From: Sulfuricurvum sp. PD_MW2
GTDB taxonomy: Bacteria > Campylobacterota > Campylobacteria > Campylobacterales > Sulfurimonadaceae
NCBI RefSeq assembly: GCF_002633015.1
Contig: NZ_NSIU01000007.1
Location: 1-64,000, forward strand
Direction of reading: 5' to 3'
Length of the DNA stretch: 64,000 nt
In this document: positions 33,339 through 42,201 of the stretch, in pieces
Layout of the letters: every line of letters starts with the position of its first letter
How positions within the stretch are numbered: the first letter of the stretch is position 1
The notes under the pieces: generated by a model
Seen by the model: the letters and a program-made list of their open reading frames with translations, nothing else
Told to the model about the DNA's origin: nothing
Databases searched by the model: none
Translations under genes and position numbers: made by a program

Positions 33339-33480
33339 CTACAACTTCTCGGGTTCCTCACTTAGGAACCCTCTATGCATATCTGTCTTTGATTATTCTC
33401 ACAATAAATAAAACTAACATATCCTTTTTAGTCGCCTAAGAGTGGGAATAAAGTACAATTGCTTTTAATGTAAAGGAGTT

Positions 33481-35088
33481 ATGCGTATGTCAAAAGTATT
33501 GATTATCGGTAGCGGTGGTGCCGGTTTGGTGAGCGCGTTATCGGCTCATGAATCGGGTGCCGAGGTGATTGTCGCTTCCAAAACGCTTCCGACCCGCTCG
33601 CAAACCTCGATGGCGCAAGGGGGGATGAATGCGGTATTGGATTCAAATGACAGCATCGAAAATCATATTGCTGACACCCTAAAATCTTCCGCAGGTCTGG
33701 GAGATGAAGATCAAATCAGAGTGATGTGCGAAAAAGCCGAAGATGCCATACGGTGGTGTAACCGTATCGGACTTCCCTTCAGCCGTGATGAAAACGGAGA
33801 GATTGCCCGTCGTCGTCTGGGCGGAGCTTCGGCTCCCCGAGCGTGTTATGCGCAAGATTATACGGGACTCAAACTGCTTCACACGTTGTATGATCAATGT
33901 CTCAAAGCGGGGATAGTGTTTAAAAACGGGCGGTATCTGCTCAATCTGATTATGGATGATGAGACTAACCGTGTGTTAGGGGCTACATTTTTGGTGATCG
34001 AGAGCGGTGAAGTAGAAGAGATCCGTGCCGATACCGTGATTATGGCGACAGGCGGTTATGGTGCACTCTATGGCAAACATTCGACAAACTCGACGCAAGC
34101 AACCGGCGATGGGTTAGCCGCTGCAGTTCGTGCAGGGGCAAAGCTTGCCGATATGGAATTTATCCAGTTTCATCCTACCGCACTCAAAAACTCTTCGATT
34201 CTGATCTCTGAGAGTGCTCGGGGTGCGGGGGGATATTTGCTCAATGCGCAGTTAGAGCGATTTACCGATGAGCTGGCTCCACGCGATATCGTCGCACGCG
34301 CAATCCATGACGAGATGGCTGCAAGCGGAGCTGTTTATCTTGATATTCGCCATTTGGGTGAAGAATTTATTGCGCATGAACTCCCGCAAGAACGTAAGCT
34401 TGCACAGATCTATGAAGGGATCGATCCGGTGCATGAGCTGATCCCGATCAAACCCTCTGCCCATTACAGTATGGGAGGGATCGCAGTTAACGCTCAGTGC
34501 ATGAGTGCGGTGAATGGATTATTTGCCGTAGGTGAATGTGCAAATCACAAAACGCATGGAGCGAATCGTCTGGGAGGCAATTCGTTGCTCGAACTTGTAG
34601 TTTTTGGTCGGGAATGCGGTCGAAATGCGACGGAATACGGAGCAAAATATCCAGTGCCTATCGTTGAAAATTCACAATACACTAAAGATACCAATTTTAT
34701 TCGAGGGGTGATGTACTTCACCAACCAGATCGATTTTTACCAAAAACAGGAGATGTTAGCGAATATTTTCTATAACAACGTCGGTTTGGTGCGTGATGAC
34801 ATGGGGCTCAAAGCGGTTCTCGGAGCGATACGTCAGATGCAAAAGGAATTGCCGTTTATGGGACCGCGTGATAAATCCAAAGGATGCAATACCAATCTTG
34901 TCGAGTTTATCGAGTTTGGAAACAAAATTGAGTTAGCGGAGATGATTGTAGTGAGTGCTATCAGCCGCGTGGAGAGCAGGGGCGCTCATTATCGTATTGA
35001 TGCCCCGCAGCGAAATGACATGATGTTCGGTGGCCATACGATCACATGGAAAGAGGATGGAGTACTATGCGCCGATTTTATGAAATAA
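33481..35088 (+). CDS. fumarate reductase/succinate dehydrogenase-type flavoprotein subunit (non-canonical)
   Basis: FAD motif IIGSGGAGLVSALSA; LPTRSQTSMAQGG; QFHPTAL; SESARGAGGYLL; PRDIVARAI; AHYSMGGI; GANRLGGNSLLELVVFGR. Confidence 0.88.
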   Translation: MRMSKVLIIGSGGAGLVSALSAHESGAEVIVASKTLPTRSQTSMAQGGMNAVLDSNDSIENHIADTLKSSAGLGDEDQIRVMCEKAEDAIRWCNRIGLPFSRDENGEIARRRLGGASAPRACYAQDYTGLKLLHTLYDQCLKAGIVFKNGRYLLNLIMDDETNRVLGATFLVIESGEVEEIRADTVIMATGGYGALYGKHSTNSTQATGDGLAAAVRAGAKLADMEFIQFHPTALKNSSILISESARGAGGYLLNAQLERFTDELAPRDIVARAIHDEMAASGAVYLDIRHLGEEFIAHELPQERKLAQIYEGIDPVHELIPIKPSAHYSMGGIAVNAQCMSAVNGLFAVGECANHKTHGANRLGGNSLLELVVFGRECGRNATEYGAKYPVPIVENSQYTKDTNFIRGVMYFTNQIDFYQKQEMLANIFYNNVGLVRDDMGLKAVLGAIRQMQKELPFMGPRDKSKGCNTNLVEFIEFGNKIELAEMIVVSAISRVESRGAHYRIDAPQRNDMMFGGHTITWKEDGVLCADFMK

Positions 35089-35195
35089 AATGCACGGGTG
35101 ATGATAAAGCGTGGGAAGAGGATTCAGAGCACGAAGGCTGCTGTGAAGACCCTTATGATGATGACGAAGAGTATGAGAAAGAGTGGTGTGATTAA
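35067..35195 (+). CDS. 42-aa acidic Cys-containing microprotein between flavoprotein and Fe-S subunit genes
   Basis: Not in the supplied ORF track. ATG 35067 to TAA 35195 encodes MRRFYEIKCTGDDKAWEEDSEHEGCCEDPYDDDEEYEKEWCD; overlaps the upstream CDS by 22 nt and shares TAATG with the downstream CDS. Confidence 0.6.
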   Translation: MRRFYEIKCTGDDKAWEEDSEHEGCCEDPYDDDEEYEKEWCD

Positions 35196-35902
35196 TGAAT
35201 ATTTCAATACAGCGTTCGCAAAACAATGAATACCAAACCTATAACGTCGAGTTAGAGAACGTTACGTTATTAACCATTATCAATCACATCAAAACAAAAA
35301 TGGATCCGACTCTGACCTATTCACATGGATGCCGAAGTGGTGTATGCGGCAGCTGCGCTGTTCGTGTGAATGGTCGTGAACAACTGATGTGTGAGTATAA
35401 ACCTTCCGATGGTGATACGATTGAGCCGATTCGTAATGCCCGAGTGATTCGTGATTTGATAGTCGATAGCTCAATGGTGGATAGCTGTAACGCAACTGCA
35501 ATAGCGTGGAGCGAATCAACAAAAGAAGAGGGTGTTAGTAATCATGAGATGGAACGGATTGAGACGCAGAGCGATTGTATTTTGTGTACATCGTGTTATA
35601 GTGCATGTCCGGTCTATAGTGTAAACCCTCAGTTTATCGGTCCGTTTGCGTTGACGCGGGTATGGCGGTATGTGAACGATCCTCGCGAACAGGAATCATC
35701 AAGTAAAATGGCTGCGATCCAAACCAACGGCATTTGGGATTGTACCCTTTGCGGTGAGTGTGTTCCGGTTTGTCCGCAGGGGATTGCTCCGAAACAGGAT
35801 ATTTTAATGTTGCGAACAAAAAGTGTCATGATGGGATACAGCGATCCGAATGCTGCAGCTGCTTTTGGAGGCGGTTTAGACTTTGGAGCTCCGATCTTTT
35901 AA
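35195..35902 (+). CDS. succinate dehydrogenase/fumarate reductase-type iron-sulfur subunit
   Basis: [2Fe-2S] CRSGVCGSCAVRVNGREQLMC; CILCTSCYSACPVYS; CTLCGECVPVCPQGI. Confidence 0.9.
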   Translation: MNISIQRSQNNEYQTYNVELENVTLLTIINHIKTKMDPTLTYSHGCRSGVCGSCAVRVNGREQLMCEYKPSDGDTIEPIRNARVIRDLIVDSSMVDSCNATAIAWSESTKEEGVSNHEMERIETQSDCILCTSCYSACPVYSVNPQFIGPFALTRVWRYVNDPREQESSSKMAAIQTNGIWDCTLCGECVPVCPQGIAPKQDILMLRTKSVMMGYSDPNAAAAFGGGLDFGAPIF

Positions 35903-35963
35903 AACATTAAGGTGTTGTTGTGTTATACTAACTGTTATAAAAAAATAATTTTTAGGACGTGGT

Positions 35964-36461
35964 ATGGCATCTGAACACTCTCTCGATATTTCTGCAAAAA
36001 TTGATCTCCAAGCATTTAAAGATGCGATTGCTCAAGCTGAAAAAGAGGTAATCGGACGCTACGATTTCAAAGGGATTACCTATGAAATCAACTATCGTGA
36101 AAAAGAGAAACAGCTCATCCTTTTGGCTTCAAGTGATAACAAACTCGATGCTCTCAAAGATATCGTCGTTGCAAAATTAATCAAACGCGGACTCTCCTCC
36201 AAAGCGCTAAACGAACTTAAAACCGAAGATGCAAGCGGCGGAACCCGTAAAGCCACGTATAAAATCGTCGATACCATCGATGCCAAAGAGGCAAAGAAAA
36301 TTGTAGCCGAAATCAAAAACCTCAAAACCAAAGCAACAGCTCAAATTGAGGGGGAACACATTCGCGTGAAATCAAAACAAATCGACGAACTCCAAAAAAT
36401 CATGGGGGCGATCAAAGCGATGGAGTGGGAAGCTCCATTGGTCTTTGATAATTTCCGATGA
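35964..36461 (+). CDS. yajQ: YajQ family protein
   Basis: HSLDISAKIDLQAFKDAIAQAEKEVIGRYDFKG; DIVVAKLIKRGLS; VKSKQIDELQKIM. Confidence 0.95.
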   Translation: MASEHSLDISAKIDLQAFKDAIAQAEKEVIGRYDFKGITYEINYREKEKQLILLASSDNKLDALKDIVVAKLIKRGLSSKALNELKTEDASGGTRKATYKIVDTIDAKEAKKIVAEIKNLKTKATAQIEGEHIRVKSKQIDELQKIMGAIKAMEWEAPLVFDNFR

Positions 36462-36471
36462 AAGCGGACGC

Positions 36472-37425
36472 ATGAAGGCAAAAAAATATAAGCGGATTGA
36501 TAAGCGGCTCATTACAGAGGGGTCTCAAATCGATTTTAACCTTTTTTTGCCCGATGAAACCAAAACGGCAATGAGTCTCTTTTTGCAGAGTGATACGGCT
36601 GTTGATGGGACAGCAAAAGTCAAACTGCGCGAAATCGAAGGGCTTTACATCAGCGAAGAAGATGAAGCGTTGTACCAAGAGTACGTTACACGGCATCTTC
36701 AAAGTATTGCCAGAAACAGTGATATTCCTACCGATCAAAAAGCAAAAATTGTCTACGAAAAGGCGACAGAGACGATTGATGCGATGTTTAAAAATCCTGA
36801 ATCGCTTGAAAATGTGAAGAGCGCACAGGATATTGTTCACAGCACCTTGGAGATGATCCTGAACGATGACAGTGCTGTTGAGTCGTTGATGAAGATTACC
36901 GCGCATGACTACTATACTCATACCCACTCCCTAAACGTCAGTATTTATACCCTTAGTCTAGGGGCTTTTTTGGGGATTGCCGGAAAAGATCTGGAAACTC
37001 TTGGGATGGCAGCCGTATTGCATGATTTAGGGAAGAGCAAAATCGATTACGAGATTATTAATAAAAACGGCAAACTCACAAATGAAGAGTTTGAACAAAT
37101 GAAGCTCCATCCTACTTTCGGACATGAAATCGCATTGCATCTGGGCATTGATGATGAGAGGGTACTCAGCGGTATTCGCCATCACCATGAAAAGATTCGA
37201 GGGGGAGGATATCCTGATAACCTTCAAGGAGATCAAATCAGCTATTTTGCCCGTATTATCGGTGTGTGCGATGTTTTTGATGCGCTCTCAACGAAGCGCT
37301 CCTATAAAGATCCTATGAGCTCATTTGAATCGCTTTTGTTGATGAAACAGCAGATGTCCGAGCATTTGGATATGGATATTGTCAATGCGTTTATTAAGAT
37401 GTTACACAAACAAGGAAAATCATGA
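36472..37425 (+). CDS. HD-GYP domain protein (putative c-di-GMP phosphodiesterase)
   Basis: HSLNVSIYTLSLG, AAVLHDLGKSKID, HHHEKIRGGGYPDNL; start set at MKAKKYKRI. Confidence 0.9.
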   Translation: MKAKKYKRIDKRLITEGSQIDFNLFLPDETKTAMSLFLQSDTAVDGTAKVKLREIEGLYISEEDEALYQEYVTRHLQSIARNSDIPTDQKAKIVYEKATETIDAMFKNPESLENVKSAQDIVHSTLEMILNDDSAVESLMKITAHDYYTHTHSLNVSIYTLSLGAFLGIAGKDLETLGMAAVLHDLGKSKIDYEIINKNGKLTNEEFEQMKLHPTFGHEIALHLGIDDERVLSGIRHHHEKIRGGGYPDNLQGDQISYFARIIGVCDVFDALSTKRSYKDPMSSFESLLLMKQQMSEHLDMDIVNAFIKMLHKQGKS

Positions 37426-38048
37426 AAAAGATGACGATTGCGGATGCTGCAGAGTATTTCAATGTCTCTAAAGAGGCTATTCATAACCGTATCCGACGGG
37501 GCAGTTTGGATTGTATTGTCGATAACGGTGTTAAATATGTCGCGGTAGCATCGGCAAAAGGAAATAACGATTCAACTAACATCGCAAACGATAACCGCTA
37601 TACGCACTACATCGAACAAGAGAACGAACGGCTTCGCGAAAAAGTGGATGTGCTCGAAAAAGAGACGACCCGATTGCGTGATCAGCGAGAACAGATGCTC
37701 ATTGATGAGCGGATAAAAGTGGAGCAAATCTATAAAGAGCGCGATGCACAGTTGCGAAGCGTACTGCATGTTGTGGCGACAAAATTCCTTTCTCATGTGA
37801 ATACGGAAACCGTGATGGAAGAGGCCAATGCGATAGATGCTATCAATGCGGATGTTGTAGAGGGGACGATTGATGAGTGGGTAGCTTTGAAGTCGTTTCT
37901 AAAACTCAAGCGCTACAGTGACAAAGAGAGAAAAAAGATCAAGAACCGTTTTGAAGCGATAGCGGATCAAGACACCCGCCTGCATCTCCGTAACGGGAAA
38001 ATTTATTTGAACCCCTCCGAATACGATTATTCGGATTTACTGCGATAG
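37422..38048 (+). CDS. HTH + coiled-coil hypothetical protein (possibly DUF3972-type)
   Basis: N-term MTIADAAEYFNVSKEAIHNRIRRGSLD resembles a MerR/excisionase-type HTH; long charged coiled coil. Confidence 0.55.
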   Translation: MKKMTIADAAEYFNVSKEAIHNRIRRGSLDCIVDNGVKYVAVASAKGNNDSTNIANDNRYTHYIEQENERLREKVDVLEKETTRLRDQREQMLIDERIKVEQIYKERDAQLRSVLHVVATKFLSHVNTETVMEEANAIDAINADVVEGTIDEWVALKSFLKLKRYSDKERKKIKNRFEAIADQDTRLHLRNGKIYLNPSEYDYSDLLR

Positions 38049-38052
38049 GGGA

Positions 38053-40875
38053 TTATCGCCGTTTTGGAGGATGACGTTTTTCTCCTCCCAATAGACGTGA
38101 TTGCTGTGCTTTGGCTCGGTTGAGGTTATTGAAACAACTTTGGCAAATCGCAAATTCGGCATTCGGCGCCAATGGTTTGCCGCATGTTTTGCATCGCGGA
38201 ACGAAATGGCTTTGTTGGAGTGAGTTTTCGATAAAACGATTGAGCTCCCCACGAAACGTACGTGCTTTTTCGGCATCGACGAAAAATTCCCCCATTCGAT
38301 AAGATAGCCACAGATATAAACTGATCTCTTTGATCCGATCTTCCGCATCCTGAAGTTCATCCATTGATAATGCGTAGTTTCCTAACCGCTGTGGCGGGAT
38401 ATAGGCAATCGGTTTTTTCTGCTCCAACGCACGTACATATCGTTCGAACGCCGCCATTACCAGCGGTGATGAGGTGGAGAGGGGTGCTGTGGCGAGGGTA
38501 TATTTGGTGCGCATATCCAGATCGTATCGATCCACAATAGCCGAAGCCTCTTGCATCGATTCGAGATTCGCGGCACGGAACGGCCCTTCAAATTTCATAT
38601 TTCGGACAAAAAAATCGATGATAGCTGAGAGGGATCTCTCTTCCAAGATATTCGAGACGAGCATGATATGATCGAAGTTCGCCATGACGTTAAATGGCAA
38701 TGCTATCGGTTCGATATTTTTCGTAAAAAGGGACGAGACGGTTCGCAGTACATCGGGGGTGAGTGCTCCGACATACCCTTTTTCACTCAGTCCGTAGCGT
38801 CCCGCCCGTCCGGCGATTTGGCGTACTTCGGTCGCGGTGAGATTGCGCTGATTTTGACCGTCGAATTTATCGGCTTTGGAAAAGAGGAGTGTTTTGATGG
38901 GGAGGTTCAGCCCCATACTGATCGCGTCGGTAGCGACGAGAATATCGGTTTCTCCCTCACGGAAACGACGAGCCTCTTCACGGCGTACCTCAGGGCTGAG
39001 ATTGCCGTAGATGACACTGGTGCGATAAGTTTTAGAAAGTTGTTGTTTGAGCCGCAGGGCATTGGAACGGGTAAATGCGATCACAGCAGTCTTCGGCTCG
39101 ATGGCGTTGATCGGTGTGGCGGTTTTGAGCAGTTCCAGAGAATTTTTACGTTCAAACTCGACAATCTCCAACGGTTCACCGAGATATTCCGCTAACGCAA
39201 CAATTGCTTCACGAGCATTTGGTGATCCCGTCATAATGACTGTTTTTGCAGGAGCACCGATGATGGCATTCGCCCATGCCCATCCACGATCACGATCATC
39301 GATCATCTGTACCTCATCGATGACACAGCAATCCACTTCAACTTCGAAGCTGAGCATCTCAATGGTGGAACTGATGTGGGTGGCATCTTCATCGAGGAGC
39401 TGTTCTTCTCCGGTGATGAGTGAAGCATTGACACCATTTTCTCGTAGTGTCTCATACCCCTCTAACGCCAACAAACGTAATGGCGCGAGATAGTATCCCG
39501 TCCCCGCTTTTTTGAGGTGCTCAAATGCAGTGTATGTTTTACCGCTGTTAGTCGGTCCCGTGTGAAAAATGAGTCGACGACGCAGGGATCGTGCGAGGGG
39601 GAAGAGATTTTTAAAATCGCGTACCGTTCGGGCTAATAGTGCTTGACGTTGACGCTTGAGGAGTTCTCCTGCAATCCGTTGATCAAAGGAAAACAGTACC
39701 CGACGAGAGGTCTTAGCGCTGATATGAGGTGCAGCAGCGAGATAAGGTAAAAGCAATTCATATACGATGCTATGCAAATAGACGTTATCCATCTCTAAGA
39801 GTTTGGAGCGCTCTCGACACTCATCAACGAGATGAGCCAACTCGCTCAAAAAGGCACGCTCTTCGTGTGCACTTTGTTCCTCAATCATCGATGCAATAGT
39901 GAGTTCTTCTTCGCTCCATATTTGGCGGCTCAGTTCATGAGCATCGAGATGCAGTGCTAGGGTATACTCAATCGGAGAATCTCGGTAGGGGAGTGAGAGT
40001 GATTTGTCGATTTCGATGATCAAATCATCGCTTCCGACCGAGGTGAGGGGAGTATGCAGATGGCGTGCCAAAACATCCCGCACGATCTCTGTACTGAGTA
40101 TTCCGTACGTTTGGGTTGAGGGGGGAGCGCTTTTGAGTGAAGCAATGATCTGATCAGAGGTGAGATAGCGGTGAGTAGCAAGATTGAGTGAAGCTAAAGA
40201 TGCATTGGTTTGTTCTTGTTTTTGATGTGTTAGTGCCGATTTTAGCTCAGTTATTTCTCTAACTAGTACGTCGATGTTCTCTTCGTGGAGCCGTTTTTCG
40301 TTTAGCGGTGGAGTTTTAAGGACATGGATCTTGGTAAAATTTTCACCACCGATGTCATAGGCAATAGGGGCATAATATTCCAGTGAATCATCGTAGTTAA
40401 ATTTTCCCTCGAGAGCTTTTTCTAAAATTTCTCGTTTACGAGTATAGCGGATGTACTCAAGTTTGGCAGCGATTTTCTCAGGGGTGATTTTACGGGTGCG
40501 GATATCGATAAACGCTGCATGCAGATCACGTCGTTCTGCATCGGTAATATCAAATGCTTCTAATAGCTCATCAATTTTTTCTTCGCGCTCATGAGGTTTT
40601 TCACGCGGCTTTGGATTGGGATAGATTTTTCCCTCATGTTTGAAGAATGTCACAATCATTTCACGGTTGTCGGTCTCACCCTCCGACCACAAACGACGAA
40701 AGGTTTTTATCAATGTTGTCTTATCGGTTGTTCCGTTAAATATTCCGAGTGTGTGCGCGAGGGCGATAAGTACCTCGGTCGGGACTCTTTCAATACCCTC
40801 GTCAAATCCCTCATCGCCGAAAAAATGGCGAATGGACTGGTTGAGTTTGATCATTTTTTTCTTTTTCTTTGCCAT
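38053..40875 (-). CDS. Suv3-like DExH-box RNA helicase
   Basis: IFHTGPTNSGKTYTAFEHLK, YLAPLRLLALEGYE, CCVIDEVQMIDDRDRGWAW, ATDAISMGLNLPI, QIAGRAGRYG; C-terminal CKTCGKPL...CQSCF Zn ribbon. Confidence 0.88.
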   Translation of the reverse strand: MAKKKKKMIKLNQSIRHFFGDEGFDEGIERVPTEVLIALAHTLGIFNGTTDKTTLIKTFRRLWSEGETDNREMIVTFFKHEGKIYPNPKPREKPHEREEKIDELLEAFDITDAERRDLHAAFIDIRTRKITPEKIAAKLEYIRYTRKREILEKALEGKFNYDDSLEYYAPIAYDIGGENFTKIHVLKTPPLNEKRLHEENIDVLVREITELKSALTHQKQEQTNASLASLNLATHRYLTSDQIIASLKSAPPSTQTYGILSTEIVRDVLARHLHTPLTSVGSDDLIIEIDKSLSLPYRDSPIEYTLALHLDAHELSRQIWSEEELTIASMIEEQSAHEERAFLSELAHLVDECRERSKLLEMDNVYLHSIVYELLLPYLAAAPHISAKTSRRVLFSFDQRIAGELLKRQRQALLARTVRDFKNLFPLARSLRRRLIFHTGPTNSGKTYTAFEHLKKAGTGYYLAPLRLLALEGYETLRENGVNASLITGEEQLLDEDATHISSTIEMLSFEVEVDCCVIDEVQMIDDRDRGWAWANAIIGAPAKTVIMTGSPNAREAIVALAEYLGEPLEIVEFERKNSLELLKTATPINAIEPKTAVIAFTRSNALRLKQQLSKTYRTSVIYGNLSPEVRREEARRFREGETDILVATDAISMGLNLPIKTLLFSKADKFDGQNQRNLTATEVRQIAGRAGRYGLSEKGYVGALTPDVLRTVSSLFTKNIEPIALPFNVMANFDHIMLVSNILEERSLSAIIDFFVRNMKFEGPFRAANLESMQEASAIVDRYDLDMRTKYTLATAPLSTSSPLVMAAFERYVRALEQKKPIAYIPPQRLGNYALSMDELQDAEDRIKEISLYLWLSYRMGEFFVDAEKARTFRGELNRFIENSLQQSHFVPRCKTCGKPLAPNAEFAICQSCFNNLNRAKAQQSRLLGGEKRHPPKRR

Positions 40876-40959
40876 AGTGTAAGTGTAGCCTAAAATCCTA
40901 AGGCTAAAGCCTTTATAGTTTTGATAAACTTTCGCAAAATGACAAAACAGGGGATAAAA

Positions 40960-41268
40960 ATGGTCGATCTTAGCGTCGATGAATGGACCCAAGAAGAATT
41001 TTTACGAAACAAAAAAGAGCTCGAAGAAAACGGAATCAAAGTGTTGCTGATCGATACGATTCTGAACTCTATCGATGGTGCTGAGACAACTCTCTACGCT
41101 CCGCCGCTTCTCAAAAATGAGCCGGAGGGGAGTGTGTTTGTTTTCTATTGTGACAGCGGAAAATCAACCAAAGCACGACTGGGTGAGTTTCGTTCCAAGT
41201 TTCCAAACCATGTGTGTATCAGCTTGCGTGGAGGGAGAGGGTATTGGCGCAAGAATCTACGGGTATAA
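40960..41268 (+). CDS. rhodanese-like domain protein
   Basis: FVFYCDSGKSTKARLGEFRSKFPNHVCISLRGGRGYW fits a rhodanese active-site loop and GG..W end. Confidence 0.65.
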   Translation: MVDLSVDEWTQEEFLRNKKELEENGIKVLLIDTILNSIDGAETTLYAPPLLKNEPEGSVFVFYCDSGKSTKARLGEFRSKFPNHVCISLRGGRGYWRKNLRV

Positions 41269-41585
41269 CCGAAGCGTGTGAGGCGTTTGTCCGATCTATT
41301 TGCGAATCACGTTATTACGATGCGCATGAAGATTTTGAGCGGTTATGGTATCCTCGTCGGTTTGAGGAAAACCACGAGATAAAACTTTGGAAGGGTTTTA
41401 TCAATGCTGCGGTCTCATTTGAACTGATCAAACGAGGACGTTATGAAGCTTCGCTTAGAGCATGGCAAACGTATCTCAAATATAAACCTTTTTTGGATCA
41501 TTGTGTTGCTCCGAATAAAGAACTCTACGTTAAAATAGTACAAACAATAGAACAAGAAAGAGGTAGAGTATGTCCGAGTTCTTAG
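41244..41585 (+). CDS. DUF309 family protein
   Basis: YYDAHEDFERLWYPRRFEENHEIKLWKGFINAAVSF; start uncertain (TTG 41244 after GGAGAGGG, or ATG 41214). Confidence 0.75.
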   Translation: MAQESTGITEACEAFVRSICESRYYDAHEDFERLWYPRRFEENHEIKLWKGFINAAVSFELIKRGRYEASLRAWQTYLKYKPFLDHCVAPNKELYVKIVQTIEQERGRVCPSS

Positions 41586-42190
41586 AAGCAATGGCATTTC
41601 GTCATGCGTGTAAAGCATTCGATGCCGAAAAGCAGATTCCATCAGAGCAATTTGAATCGATGTTGGACGTGGTACAAAAATCCCCTTCATCTTTTGGAAT
41701 GGAGCCGTGGAGAGTGATTGTAGTACGCAATCCAAACTTGCGAAAAGCACTCAAAAGTGCGTGCTGGAACCAAAATCAGATTACGGATTGTTCCGAACTG
41801 GTGATTTTTACCACCGATAACGATACGGTACGCAGCGGTACACCGTATGTACGAAAGATGTTTGAACGTCGGGGACTCCCTTCTGAAGCGGTCGATACGT
41901 ACATGGGGGTCTATAAAAACTATTTGGAACCGATCGAAGCCGATGAGGTGCTGTTGGAAAACTGGACAGCCAAACAATGTTATATCGCGATGGCGAACAT
42001 GATGACCTATGCAGCTACGCTCAAAATCGACAGTTGTCCGATCGAGGGGTTTGACAAAGAAGAGGTTGAGGCAATTTTGGATCTAGAATACGGACACAGC
42101 GTTGCGGTGATTTGTGCCTTTGGATATCGCGCTAAAGCACAAAGTGAGCAAAAACGGCTTGAGTTAAAACAAATCGTCGAGTATCGTTAA
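41570..42190 (+). CDS. nitroreductase family NAD(P)H-dependent oxidoreductase
   Basis: FRHACKAFDAEKQIPSEQFESMLDVVQKSPSSFGMEPWRVIVV; DSCPIEGFDKEEVEAIL. Confidence 0.93.
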   Translation: MSEFLEAMAFRHACKAFDAEKQIPSEQFESMLDVVQKSPSSFGMEPWRVIVVRNPNLRKALKSACWNQNQITDCSELVIFTTDNDTVRSGTPYVRKMFERRGLPSEAVDTYMGVYKNYLEPIEADEVLLENWTAKQCYIAMANMMTYAATLKIDSCPIEGFDKEEVEAILDLEYGHSVAVICAFGYRAKAQSEQKRLELKQIVEYR

Positions 42191-42201
42191 AAGGGAAAAT
42201 G

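Noticed and set aside
33351-33371. GGGTTCC-N7-GGAACCC hairpin as a terminator
   Set aside because: Perfect stem but no following T-run; function uncertain, so not listed as a terminator.
34230-34250. RGAGG instead of RGEGG in the flavoprotein as a loss-of-catalysis signal
   Set aside because: The proton-relay Glu/Arg correspond to the preceding SES-A-R residues, which are conserved; fumarate reductases of the Fcc3 type also lack Glu at this position.
38668-39195. 175-aa plus-strand ORF inside the Suv3-like helicase gene
   Set aside because: Shadow ORF antisense to a clear helicase domain; no recognisable motif or RBS.
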